24,328 nucleotides of DNA from VRUE01 sp035556755 (GCA_035556755.1 DATMEP010000134.1:1-24328); one strand, 5' to 3'; positions 1-7,839 are shown, numbered from the stretch's first letter. The notes: generated by a model from the sequence alone, not told the origin. Translations and numbers: made by a program.

Positions 1-37
1 GGAGGAAGAGGAGGATGGTGGTGAGGCGGAAGCGCAT
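1..37 (-). CDS. Possible 5' end of a divergent gene with a signal peptide (partial)
   Basis: On the minus strand an ATG at 37 opens a frame that stays open to the window edge and reads MRFRLTTILLFL. A basic start followed by a hydrophobic run is what a signal peptide or first membrane segment looks like. It would be divergent from the aldehyde dehydrogenase. Only twelve codons are visible and no strong ribosome site precedes the ATG, so this may be chance. No function can be named. Confidence 0.25.
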   Translation of the reverse strand, partial: MRFRLTTILLFL

Positions 38-82
38 CTCTGGAATCGAACAGGTTCGGGCTTCGCGAGTCGCGGCCTGCTC

Positions 83-111
83 TAGGCTGAAATAACTCAA
101 CCGAGAGGAGG
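83..111 (+). promoter_or_regulatory. Candidate -10 box and ribosome-binding site of the aldehyde dehydrogenase gene
   Basis: TAGGCT at 83-88 fits the TANNNT -10 pattern, and AGGAGG at 106-111 is a near-perfect Shine-Dalgarno site 5 bases before the ATG at 117. No convincing -35 box is seen. The ribosome site decides the start; the promoter call is weak. Confidence 0.4.
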
Positions 112-116
112 TCGAG

Positions 117-1562
117 ATGGCGACGCAGGCGGTCCAGGCAGTCGATCACAAACTGCTCGTCGCGGGCGAGTGGGTCGAGACCGGCGAGTGGGACGAGGTC
201 TCGAGCCCCTACGACGGAACCCCGGTCGGGCGGGTCGCGCAGGGCGATGCGGCTACGGTCGAGAGGGCCGTACGGGCGGCGCACGAGGCCTTCGAGGCCG
301 GTGGCTTCCCCCAGTACGAGCGCGCCGCCGTACTCGATCGCGCCGCCCACCTGGTCGGCGAGCGGCTCGAGGACCTGGCGCTGACGATCGCCGCCGAGGC
401 CGGCAAGCCGCTGAAGACCGCCCGGGCCGAGGCGGCCCGCTGTGTCGACACGCTGACCTTCTCCGCGGTCGAGGCGCGCAAGCTGAGCGGCGGCACGGTG
501 CCGATGGAGGCCTCCCCGGCCGGTGCCGGCAAGCTCGGGGTGATGCTGCGCGTCCCCTACGGCGTCGTCGGCGCGATCAGCCCCTTCAACTTCCCGCTCA
601 ACCTGGTCGCCCACAAGCTCGGGCCGGCGATTGCGGCCGGCAACGCGGTCGTCCTCAAGCCGGCCGGCCAGACGCCGATCTCGGCGCTGAAGCTGGCCGA
701 GGTCCTGGTCGATGCGCGGTTGCCGCCGGGCTGGCTCAGCGTCGTCCCCGGCCCGGGCTCGGAGGTCGGCAACGCGATCGTCGAGCACGAGCTGACCCGC
801 GCCCTCACCTTCACCGGTTCCTCCAAGGTCGGCTGGGGGATCCGCAGCCGCGTCCCCCACAAGAAGGTCAACCTGGAGCTGGGCTCCAACGCGCCGCTGA
901 TTGTCCATGCCGACGGCGACTGGGAAGCAGCCGCCGACAAAACGAAGCTCCACGCCTTCTCCCACGCCGGCCAGAGCTGCATCTCGATCCAGCGGGTGCT
1001 CGTCCACGACGAGATAGCCGACGCCTTCGTCGAGCGCCTCGTCGCCAACACCGAGCAGCTGCGGGTCGGCGATCCGCTTGACCCCGAGACCGACGTCGGG
1101 CCGCTGATCTCGCCCGGCGACCGCGACCGGGTCAAGGAGTGGGTCGACGAGGCGGTCGCGGCCGGGGCCGAGCTGCTGAGCGGTGGCGACCTCGTCGACG
1201 AGGGCCGCTGCCTGGCGCCGACCCTGCTCGGCTCGCCGCCCCGCGACGCCAAGGTCTGGCGCGAGGAGATCTTCGGCCCGGTGGCGACGATCGACCGCTA
1301 CGGCGACTTCGGCGAAGCGCTGCGGATGGCCAACGACTCGAAGTTCGGTCTGCAGGCGGGTGTCTTCACCCGCGACGTCGGCCGCGGCCTCGAGGCGGCC
1401 GAGACGCTGGAGTTCGGCGGCGTCCTGATCAACGAGGTGCCGACCTTCCGTGCCGACCAGATGCCCTACGGCGGCGTCAAGGACTCCGGCAACACCCGCG
1501 AGGGCCCCGCTTACGCCGTGGTCGAGCTGACCGAGGAGCGTTTCGTAACCCTGCAGGGATAG
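117..1562 (+). CDS. NAD(P)-dependent aldehyde dehydrogenase
   Basis: A 481-residue, full-length aldehyde dehydrogenase that oxidises an aldehyde to its acid (or CoA ester) with NAD(P)+ in the cytoplasm. Seen in the sequence: the cofactor-fold segment around PFNFPLN, the glycine motif FTGSSKVG, the general-base region LELGSNAP (Glu in ELGS), the nucleophile in HAGQSCIS (Cys), EEIFGPV, and the C-terminal PYGGVKDSGN. The PTFRADQMPYGGVKDSG ending is typical of the lactaldehyde/GapN-like branch of the superfamily, so the true substrate is open. It has a strong AGGAGG ribosome site. The gene stands alone, with a different gene type following after 65 bases. A truncated copy of its last codons lies at 3565-3594. 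It could oxidise the aldehyde released by the ThDP decarboxylase at 14115, but that is speculation because the genes are 12 kb apart. Confidence 0.93.
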   Translation: MATQAVQAVDHKLLVAGEWVETGEWDEVSSPYDGTPVGRVAQGDAATVERAVRAAHEAFEAGGFPQYERAAVLDRAAHLVGERLEDLALTIAAEAGKPLKTARAEAARCVDTLTFSAVEARKLSGGTVPMEASPAGAGKLGVMLRVPYGVVGAISPFNFPLNLVAHKLGPAIAAGNAVVLKPAGQTPISALKLAEVLVDARLPPGWLSVVPGPGSEVGNAIVEHELTRALTFTGSSKVGWGIRSRVPHKKVNLELGSNAPLIVHADGDWEAAADKTKLHAFSHAGQSCISIQRVLVHDEIADAFVERLVANTEQLRVGDPLDPETDVGPLISPGDRDRVKEWVDEAVAAGAELLSGGDLVDEGRCLAPTLLGSPPRDAKVWREEIFGPVATIDRYGDFGEALRMANDSKFGLQAGVFTRDVGRGLEAAETLEFGGVLINEVPTFRADQMPYGGVKDSGNTREGPAYAVVELTEERFVTLQG

Positions 1563-1587
1563 GTGTTTACTCGCTATTTGGTAACCT

Positions 1588-1615
1588 TCTTCGCTTAGCA
1601 AATCTTGAGCGAAGA
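1588..1615. terminator. Inverted repeat between aldehyde dehydrogenase and phosphoesterase genes
   Basis: TCTTCGCT (1588-1595) and AGCGAAGA (1608-1615) form a perfect 8-base-pair stem with a 12-base loop. It lies 26 bases after the aldehyde dehydrogenase stop and just upstream of the GGGAGG ribosome site (1617-1622) of the next gene. It may be a weak terminator without a T run, or an operator/5' leader hairpin for the phosphoesterase. Confidence 0.4.
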
Positions 1616-1627
1616 CGGGAGGCGTCG

Positions 1628-3505
1628 ATGCGGAAGGTTGCGGGGTCCAAGCTGGTTGTCCTGTTGGCGGCGGCGCTGGCCACGGCGGGGCTCGCGGCCA
1701 CGGCTGCGACGGCCGCTCCCTCCGACACCGTCGGCCAGGCGACGACCGAACAGCGCGTGGTACCGGCCGGTCCCGGCACCTACCGCTTCCTCCAGCTCGG
1801 CGCCGGCGAGCCCTACACCGTGCGCCAGGAACTGGGCACGGCCGGGGAAGGACGGGCCGCGAACCGCACCTCACTCGTCTACTTCGGCCAGCTCTCCGAC
1901 TTCCAGCTCGCCGACGAGGAGTCGCCGGCCCGGGTCGAGGTCATCGACCCGCTGGCCAGCCCGACCCTCCCCTTCAACGCCGCCTGGCGCCCCTGGGAGG
2001 CGCTCAATCCCCACATCGACGAGGCGATGATCCGCCAGGTCAACGAGTTCACGGCCGCCAGCCCGGTCGCCAACGGCAGCGGCGCGCACCGCGCAATGGA
2101 CCTCACGATCGACACCGGCGACTCCGCCGACAGCCAGCAGCTCAACGAGACGCTCTGGGTGCGCACCCTGCTCGAGGGCGGCAGCCTGAACCCGAACAGC
2201 GGCGTCAACAAAGCCGGCTACTCGCACCTGCTCTGTCCCAACCTGCTGGTGCCGGGCGCGGCCGAGGCCGCCCGCTACACCGGAGTCCAGGACTACGACG
2301 ACTACTTCGAGGGCCCATTCCCCGAGTTCTACGACCCCGACAGTCCGGCCGGCCCGCACGCCGCCTGGCCCAAATACCCAGGCCTGATGGACAAAGCCCA
2401 GCAGGCGTTCGCGGCAAGCGGGCTGGACGTCCCCTCCTACGTCGCCTTCGGCAACCACGACGCCCTCGTGCAGGGGAACGCGGCCGCGAACCTGGCCATC
2501 GAGCTGGTCGCCACCGGCTGCCTGAAGCCGATCGGCCCGGTCCCGAACCCCAACAACGCCGCCGGGGTGATCTCCTCCCTGCTCGACCCGATCAAACTGC
2601 TGGGGAGCCTGCTGACCGCCCCGCAGAACCTGATCCTCGTCCCGGGCGACCCGAAACGGCAGTTCGTCTCCAAGAAGCAGTACAAGGACATCTTCAAGGG
2701 CGGTACCCAGGCGGACGGGCACGGCTTCGATTACGTCGACCCCGCCCAGGAGACGGCCTCGAAAGGTGCCGCCGGCTACTACGCGTGGAGCCCGGCGCCG
2801 GGGACGCGCTTCATCGCCGTCGACACCGTCGCCGAGGCGGGCACGATCGTCACCCCGACCGGCCATTTCACCTCCGACGGCAACATCGACGATCCGCAGT
2901 TCAAATGGCTGCGCGGGCAGCTGGAAGCCGCCACCGCGGCCGGTGAGCTGGTCGTGATCTTCAGCCACCACGCCCCCGAGAGCCTCGTGGCCGACGCCGC
3001 CGACGAGCTGGCGCCGCCGTGCCTGCTCGCCGACGCCCACGGGCACGACATCAACCCCGGCTGCGACCTCGACCCGCGCAGCTCGCAGCCGATCCACCTG
3101 GAAGCCGACGCGGTCAACCTCCTGCACCAGTTTCCCAACACGATCGCCTGGGTCGCCGGCCACTCGCACGACAACGTCGTCAACCCCTATCCGAATCCGA
3201 GCGGGCCGGGCGGGTTCTGGAGCATCCGGGTCGCCGCCGAGGCCGACTGGCCGCAGCAGAGCCGCCTGCTCGAGGTCTTCGACAACCAAGACGGGACGCT
3301 CTCGATCTTCGGCACCGTCCTCGATCACGTCGGTCAATCGGCGGCACCGCCCGCCGGCACCCCCGCCGCCGGCATGGACCTCAACGACCTCGCCTCGGCC
3401 GGCCGGACGATGTCGTTCAACGACCTCCAGACCGGCGCCCCGGCCGGTGAAGGCCAGGCGGACGATCGCAACGTCGAGCTGCTCCTGGACGACCCGCGCT
3501 CTTGA
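1628..3505 (+). CDS. Secreted metallophosphoesterase, TIGR03767-like (PPA1498 family)
   Basis: A 625-residue exported calcineurin-type phosphoesterase. The ATG at 1628 is chosen because GGGAGG lies 5 bases upstream and a clear Sec signal peptide follows (MRKVAG, a hydrophobic Leu/Ala stretch, then ATAAP). The open frame extends further upstream, but that part overlaps the aldehyde dehydrogenase gene. Metallophosphoesterase motifs are separated by long inserts, as in the TIGR03767 family: GQLSDFQLADEE (first metal motif in the Asp-x-Gln form rather than DxH), TIDTGDSAD, AFGNHDAL, FSHHAPES and AGHSHDN. The metal-binding residues Asp, Asn, His and His are therefore present. Family members are extracytoplasmic and their substrate is generally unknown. 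It appears monocistronic. The gene sits between two loci whose 3' ends are duplicated in the scar at 3520-3594, so it may have arrived or been rearranged with that event. Confidence 0.85.
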   Translation: MRKVAGSKLVVLLAAALATAGLAATAATAAPSDTVGQATTEQRVVPAGPGTYRFLQLGAGEPYTVRQELGTAGEGRAANRTSLVYFGQLSDFQLADEESPARVEVIDPLASPTLPFNAAWRPWEALNPHIDEAMIRQVNEFTAASPVANGSGAHRAMDLTIDTGDSADSQQLNETLWVRTLLEGGSLNPNSGVNKAGYSHLLCPNLLVPGAAEAARYTGVQDYDDYFEGPFPEFYDPDSPAGPHAAWPKYPGLMDKAQQAFAASGLDVPSYVAFGNHDALVQGNAAANLAIELVATGCLKPIGPVPNPNNAAGVISSLLDPIKLLGSLLTAPQNLILVPGDPKRQFVSKKQYKDIFKGGTQADGHGFDYVDPAQETASKGAAGYYAWSPAPGTRFIAVDTVAEAGTIVTPTGHFTSDGNIDDPQFKWLRGQLEAATAAGELVVIFSHHAPESLVADAADELAPPCLLADAHGHDINPGCDLDPRSSQPIHLEADAVNLLHQFPNTIAWVAGHSHDNVVNPYPNPSGPGGFWSIRVAAEADWPQQSRLLEVFDNQDGTLSIFGTVLDHVGQSAAPPAGTPAAGMDLNDLASAGRTMSFNDLQTGAPAGEGQADDRNVELLLDDPRS

Positions 3506-3519
3506 CGGGATAGATCGGA

Positions 3520-3567
3520 CTACTCGTGTGGTCGCGCCATGCGGCGGTGGTCGAGTGCCTCCTCGAG
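3520..3567 (-). pseudogene. Remnant of a second fumarase gene (last 15 codons and stop)
   Basis: Read on the minus strand this stretch encodes LEEALDHRRMARPHE then a stop, identical in protein to the last 15 residues of the intact fumarase ending at 4446. The DNA differs at four codons (Ala, Leu, Arg, Pro), and every difference is synonymous. Homology stops at the stop codon on the left and is cut at CTCGAG on the right, where aldehyde dehydrogenase sequence begins. It is a broken gene end, not a functional gene. Confidence 0.85.
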
Positions 3568-3594
3568 AAGCGCTTCGTCACCCTGCAGGAGTGA
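3565..3594 (+). pseudogene. Remnant of a second aldehyde dehydrogenase gene (last 9 codons and stop)
   Basis: Directly abutting the fumarase remnant, the plus strand reads EKRFVTLQE then TGA. The intact aldehyde dehydrogenase ends in EERFVTLQG (1533-1562). Roughly 24 of 30 bases match, with changes mostly at third positions and in the final codons. The two remnants share a GAG at the junction (3565-3567), as expected for a short-homology deletion joint. Confidence 0.75.
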
Positions 3595-3612
3595 CGAAGG
3601 CCCTGGTCCGCA

Positions 3613-4251
3613 TCATTCCGTAATCGAGATCCCGATCGGTTCTTCCAGTTCGTTGGTTGCCGACAGGGTGGCAGAGCTATTGAGCGAACCGTTGGAATAG
3701 TTTCCCGCGCTTGCGGTCGCGCAGCCGGGGTCAATCATATAGCTGATCGAAGTGATCTGAGTGCTGCGGTGGATGCGGTACGGGATCCCTGTAAAGGTGC
3801 TTGTTTCCACAGCCAGGCCCTGCTGTGACGGGTATGTTTTTCTGCATACAGAAGTTGTAACGGTAAGGAAACTGCCTGGAGGGCAGTCGAGATCCACGAC
3901 GCTGATGTACTTGCCGGGCGCCTCTGCAACAAGGTTGCGGAACTTGTACTTGCATCCATTTTTATCGACGGTCGCATTGAATAGACCGAACGCTTTGCAA
4001 CCCGTGAAGGTGGGAGTGACTTCCAGGGAACTGGAAGGACCGCTCAGTTCCCCATGGTATGTGACATGGGTACAGGAAAGCGTTCCCGCGCTTGAGGTCC
4101 AAACGTCCGTCCCCACCTGTTCGCCTGTGACTGTCGCGGGATATTCGTCGGCTGTGTAAGTACCCTGGGCATGTGCCGCGACGACCGCGACGGCGTTCAT
4201 CGCAAGGGCGGCAATGACGGTCAGGCCAATAGTCTTGAAAACAGAGCCCAT
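3613..4251 (-). CDS. Secreted hypothetical protein, Thr/Ser-rich with paired cysteines
   Basis: A 212-residue protein read from the ATG at 4251. An in-frame TTG ten codons upstream is less likely because AGAGGAG and GGGAG lie just before the ATG. The N-terminus (MGSVFKTIGLTVIAALAMNAVAV, ending AHAQG) is a signal peptide with an AxA-type cleavage site. The mature part has eight or so cysteines and short beta-type repeats such as TYTADEYPATVTGEQ, LSCTHVTYHGEL, VTPTFTGC and NGCKYKF. I recognise this style from multi-copy secreted proteins of Thermoleophilia genomes, but no function is known to me. Base composition is clearly less GC-rich than the neighbours, and codons ending in A or T are common. 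A small hairpin (GTTGCT/AGCAAC, 4268-4282) sits in its leader just upstream of the ribosome site. Confidence 0.75.
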   Translation of the reverse strand: MGSVFKTIGLTVIAALAMNAVAVVAAHAQGTYTADEYPATVTGEQVGTDVWTSSAGTLSCTHVTYHGELSGPSSSLEVTPTFTGCKAFGLFNATVDKNGCKYKFRNLVAEAPGKYISVVDLDCPPGSFLTVTTSVCRKTYPSQQGLAVETSTFTGIPYRIHRSTQITSISYMIDPGCATASAGNYSNGSLNSSATLSATNELEEPIGISITE

Positions 4252-4373
4252 CTCTCCCGCTCCTCTGGTTGCTCGAAGCAACGAGTAGCAGTTACCACAC
4301 TGATGCTCAAGGAGGAGTCGAGGGCGGGGATGGCTAGGGAAAAACTTCCCTGCAAGTTAGGTATGTGGGCCTG

Positions 4374-4423
4374 GCGCGTGCGTCGATCGGCACGGGCGCT
4401 GATTTGCGCGTGCGCCGATCGGC
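4374..4423. repeat. 18-base direct repeat that can also fold as a hairpin, downstream of fumarase
   Basis: GCGCGTGCGTCGATCGGC (4374-4391) recurs at 4406-4423 with one change (T to C). Because its core is palindromic, CGATCGGC (4384-4391) can pair with GCCGATCG (4414-4421), and ACG/CGT extend the stem across a two-base bulge. It lies 22 bases past the fumarase stop on that gene's strand, so a factor-assisted terminator is plausible. An operator for the secreted protein gene further along is the alternative. Confidence 0.45.
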
Positions 4424-4445
4424 TGGATTCTCGGGCCAAACGTGG

Positions 4446-5759
<1,314 letters not shown>

Positions 5760-5790
5760 GTCGTCCCTCCATCGCGTTCGTGGGCCACGC

Positions 5791-5825
5791 AGCGTATTCG
5801 AGGCCTTTGCATTAGGGTGCCCTAA
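5791..5825. promoter_or_regulatory. Divergent fumC/DUF2470 promoter region with a perfect palindrome
   Basis: TTAGGGTGCCCTAA (5812-5825) is a perfect inverted repeat with 6-base arms and a TG centre. It contains TAGGGT (5813-5818), a -10 box whose expected start point falls on or next to the ATG at 5827. On the other strand TACGCT (5796-5791) can serve fumC, which puts the palindrome on the fumC -35 region. A repressor bound here could shut both genes. The TTAGG-N4-CCTAA pattern matches part of the DtxR/IdeR iron-box consensus, but not its whole 19 bases. Confidence 0.5.
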
Positions 5826-5826
5826 C

Positions 5827-6135
5827 ATGAAGCCCGGAGACCCGGTCAGCGAAGGCGCCGAGCGCGCCATCGCCCACCTCAACGAGGACCACGACGACGC
5901 GCTGCTCGACATGGCGCGGGCGATCGGCGGCTGCCCGGAAGCGACCGCCGCACGCTGCGTCGACGCCGACCGCACGGGACTCGACCTGATCGCCGAGACG
6001 CCCGACGGGGAAGCCGAGGTGCGCGTCCCCTACGACGAGCCGATCGATGCTCCCGAGGGGCTGCGCAAGGCGACCGTCACGCTCGCCCACCGTGCTCGGG
6101 CCGAGCTGGGCGAGGGCACCGCCCCGGCCGCCTGA
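5827..6135 (+). CDS. DUF2470 family protein
   Basis: A 102-residue cytoplasmic protein consisting almost entirely of a DUF2470 domain, recognised by the opening AIAHLNEDHDDALLDMAR with its HLNEDH motif, followed by ADRTGLDLIAETPDG and a C-terminal helix. This domain is usually fused to the C-terminus of split-barrel heme or flavin-binding proteins (HugZ and related heme-utilisation proteins, chloroplast relatives). Here it stands alone, so it may bind heme or assist a partner. The ATG at 5827 has no ribosome site. A -10-like TAGGGT ends 8 bases upstream, which suggests a leaderless transcript. The context with an iron-box-like palindrome suits a heme/iron role, but that is an inference. Confidence 0.8.
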   Translation: MKPGDPVSEGAERAIAHLNEDHDDALLDMARAIGGCPEATAARCVDADRTGLDLIAETPDGEAEVRVPYDEPIDAPEGLRKATVTLAHRARAELGEGTAPAA

Positions 6136-6166
6136 CCCGACGGCGGGCCGCCGCGTCCCTTACCGC

Positions 6167-6196
6167 TTGACTTGTTCGTAGCAAAACGACTAGGGT
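6167..6196 (+). promoter_or_regulatory. Sigma-70-type promoter of the first cobalamin riboswitch transcript
   Basis: TTGACT (6167-6172) and TAGGGT (6191-6196) are separated by 18 bases, which is the best -35/-10 pair in the window. Transcription would begin near 6203, about 15 bases before the riboswitch's closing stem. The 5' leader is therefore about 290 bases long. Confidence 0.7.
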
Positions 6197-6217
6197 CGGA
6201 CGCGCAGCGATTACATA

Positions 6218-6326
6218 CCGTTCCCGGGTGGGGGAAGCCGGTCGAAGTCCGGCGCTGACCCGCAACCGTAGGCCGCGCGAGTTTCCAATGTCCGCGGCGA
6301 GCCGGAATGCCCGCCCCCAGGAACGG
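6218..6326 (+). promoter_or_regulatory. Cobalamin (B12) riboswitch 1
   Basis: The closing stem is CCGTTCC (6218-6224) with GGAACGG (6320-6326). Inside lies the conserved cobalamin core at 6230-6270: GGGGGAAGCCGG, then AAGTCCGGCGCTGACCCGC, then AACCGTA, with the internal stem GCCGG/CCGGC (6237-6241 with 6249-6253). The B12-box-like segment is GCGAGCCGGAATGCCCGCC (6297-6315). This class binds adenosyl- or other cobalamins and normally lowers expression when B12 is plentiful. The only gene downstream before a terminator is the secreted protein at 6493. Confidence 0.9.
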
Positions 6327-6462
6327 GGCTCTATTCATCCCGTCGTGGTCTGCGGGGCGGAGCCCGGATCGACCCGATCCGACTTCGTCCCCGTTCGCAG
6401 CAGGTTTGTGAGCGGGGATCGTTTCGTTCGGGGCCGCAGCCGGACCCCACCTTTCGGCGCCA

Positions 6463-6481
6463 CCTCGGCAAAACGAGGAGG
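6463..6481 (+). promoter_or_regulatory. Hairpin over the ribosome-binding site (expression platform of riboswitch 1)
   Basis: CCTCG (6463-6467) can pair with CGAGG (6474-6478) around a GCAAAA loop, covering part of the GAGGAGG ribosome site at 6475-6481. The site is 11 bases from the ATG at 6493. This suggests that ligand binding blocks translation rather than terminating transcription. The stretch from 6327 to 6462 holds no gene that I can see. Confidence 0.5.
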
Positions 6482-6492
6482 TAGAAGTTCAG

Positions 6493-7608
6493 ATGTCAAT
6501 CAAGCGACGTGTCCTCAGGCGACTCGTCCCGGTGGCCATCCTGGCCACCCTGGCGATCGCCGCTCCCGCGTCGGGCTCCGGGCAGGGGTTCGAAGCGGCC
6601 GAATGGCTCGGATCGCAGTTGAAACCGACGCCGACGAGCGAATCGGCCCACTGCGAATCGTTCAGCCCGGCGGCAACCGTCGGTCAGACGATCGACTGCA
6701 TGCTCGCCTTCGACGCCGCCGTGCGCAGTCTCGAGGCCAAGCGCGAAGCGACCTACGCCTGGATCCGCGAAAACATGGACGACTACGTCGGCGAAGAATC
6801 GTGCGAAGAAGAACCGGCCTCGCTCTCGGCGGGCGCTGTCGCGAAGCTGGCGCTGGCGGTCCTCTCCCGCGGTGACGACCCCAGGAGCGTCGAAGGGCGC
6901 GACCTGATCGCCGACCTCGAATGCATGCAGGTCGAACCCGAACAGCCGCAGGCGGGCCGCTTCTCCGACATCGGCGCCAACGACTTCTCCAATGTCTTCG
7001 GCCAGTCGCTGGCGCTGGTCTCGCTGAAGGCGTGCGAAGTCGATTGCGGCGGTGCACCCGCACCGGAAGTCGAAGAAGCGCTCGAAGAAGGTGCCGCCTA
7101 CATGCGTGGCCAGCAGTGCGCCGAAAGCGAACCGGAAACCCTGAACGGCGCCTTCCGCTCGCCCCTCGGCCTAACCGCGGGCGAATGCAACGAAGAACCG
7201 CCGTTCGAACCCGAAAACCTGAACGCGGTCGACGTCGACTCGACCGGCGCCGCCGTCCAGGGGTTGTACGCGGAGGGCAGCGTCGCCTCGAAAGGGGCCG
7301 GGAAAGAAGCCCTGAACTGGCTGGAAACGGCCCAGCAGGGGGGAGGCTTCTGGGAAAGCTACTGCGACTTCGGCATGCCGACGCAGCTCTTCCCCAGCGT
7401 CAACAGCACGGCCTCGGCGACGATGGCCTACACGCAGGACGAAATCTCGACCGCGGCTGCGCAGGGATGGCTGGCGGGCGTGGTCGAAGGGGGCTCAGGG
7501 GGCCTGCCGGCATGCAAAGCCTCGGGATCGTCCGACCTGCTGGCGACGGCGCAGGGGGTGCTCGGCCTCTTCGGTGCGGCCTACCCGCAGCTGGTCGGCC
7601 TGCCGTAG
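6493..7608 (+). CDS. B12-riboswitch-controlled secreted toroid-like protein, cysteine-rich and acidic
   Basis: A 371-residue exported protein. The signal peptide (MSIKRRVLRRLVPVAILATL, ending APASGSG) begins with a twin-arginine-like KRRVLRR. The mature protein is strongly acidic with ten cysteines, enough for five disulfides. The segments FSNVFGQSLALVSLKAC and ALNWLETAQQGGGFWESYC followed by VNSTASATMAY resemble the helix pairs of prenyltransferase/squalene-cyclase repeats (alpha/alpha toroid), the fold also used by animal cobalamin carriers. No catalytic DxDD or zinc motif is seen, so I infer a binding rather than an enzymatic role. Control by a B12 riboswitch points to cobalamin acquisition. 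Its glutamate codons are odd: about 34 of 36 are GAA, whereas neighbouring genes mostly use GAG. It is separated from the next operon by a strong hairpin and a second riboswitch. Confidence 0.75.
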   Translation: MSIKRRVLRRLVPVAILATLAIAAPASGSGQGFEAAEWLGSQLKPTPTSESAHCESFSPAATVGQTIDCMLAFDAAVRSLEAKREATYAWIRENMDDYVGEESCEEEPASLSAGAVAKLALAVLSRGDDPRSVEGRDLIADLECMQVEPEQPQAGRFSDIGANDFSNVFGQSLALVSLKACEVDCGGAPAPEVEEALEEGAAYMRGQQCAESEPETLNGAFRSPLGLTAGECNEEPPFEPENLNAVDVDSTGAAVQGLYAEGSVASKGAGKEALNWLETAQQGGGFWESYCDFGMPTQLFPSVNSTASATMAYTQDEISTAAAQGWLAGVVEGGSGGLPACKASGSSDLLATAQGVLGLFGAAYPQLVGLP

Positions 7609-7615
7609 CGGCGAG

Positions 7616-7648
7616 CCCGGGGGGCGAGCGCTGCGCTCGCCCCCCGGG
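7616..7648 (+). terminator. Very strong hairpin after the first B12-controlled gene
   Basis: CCCGGGGGGCGAGCG (7616-7630) and CGCTCGCCCCCCGGG (7634-7648) are a perfect 15-base-pair stem with a CTG loop, starting 8 bases after the stop codon. There is no T run, so it acts either as a terminator of the T-less actinobacterial type or as an mRNA 3' stabiliser. It separates the two riboswitch units. Confidence 0.7.
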
Positions 7649-7673
7649 CCGCTCCGGCGGTCACCCGATCCGT

Positions 7674-7679
7674 TAGCAT
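7674..7679 (+). promoter_or_regulatory. Candidate -10 box for the second riboswitch transcript
   Basis: TAGCAT fits TANNNT and would start RNA near 7686, just at the 5' edge of the second cobalamin aptamer. No good -35 match is visible, so this is tentative. Confidence 0.3.
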
Positions 7680-7688
7680 CGTCACCGC

Positions 7689-7839
7689 TCACGGCGTGTG
7701 GGAACCCGGTGTGAATCCGGGGCTGGCGCGCAGCGGTGTGGGTGACGAGTGGATCGCGCAGTTCCACTGGGCCGAGCGAAAAGAAGGCCCGGGAAGGAGA
7801 TCCGCGAGGACGACCCCAAGCCCGAAGACCCGGCCGTGA
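7689..7839 (+). promoter_or_regulatory. Cobalamin (B12) riboswitch 2
   Basis: The outer stem TCACGGC (7689-7695) pairs with GCCGTGA (7833-7839). The core at 7698-7740 has the hallmark order GTGGGAACCCGG, TGTGAATCCGGGGCTGG, CGCGCAGCGGTG, with internal stem CCCGG/CCGGG (7705-7709 with 7717-7721). A peripheral hairpin AGTGGA/TCCACT follows, and the B12 box is AGCCCGAAGACCCGGCC (7819-7835). It is larger than riboswitch 1 and differs in its B12 box, so it is not a recent duplicate. It controls the four-gene operon starting at 7938. Confidence 0.9.

Noticed and set aside
1139..1627. N-terminal extension of the phosphoesterase frame back into the aldehyde dehydrogenase gene
   Set aside because: The extension is out-of-frame ALDH sequence without homology; a good ribosome site and signal peptide mark the start at 1628.
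1871..3337. Long minus-strand open frame opposite the metallophosphoesterase
   Set aside because: Shadow frame with Val/Gly/Asp/Arg-rich sequence; the plus strand has the ordered phosphoesterase motifs and a signal peptide.
3520..3594. Interpreting the repeated fumC/ALDH ends as a dispersed intergenic repeat or insertion-sequence end
   Set aside because: The homology matches coding ends codon by codon with synonymous changes, and there is no terminal inverted repeat, target duplication or transposase.
5760..5975. N-terminal extension of fumarase to an upstream start on the minus strand
   Set aside because: It would overlap the DUF2470 gene and its promoter; the TTG at 5759 has a strong ribosome site and gives the standard fumarase N-terminus.
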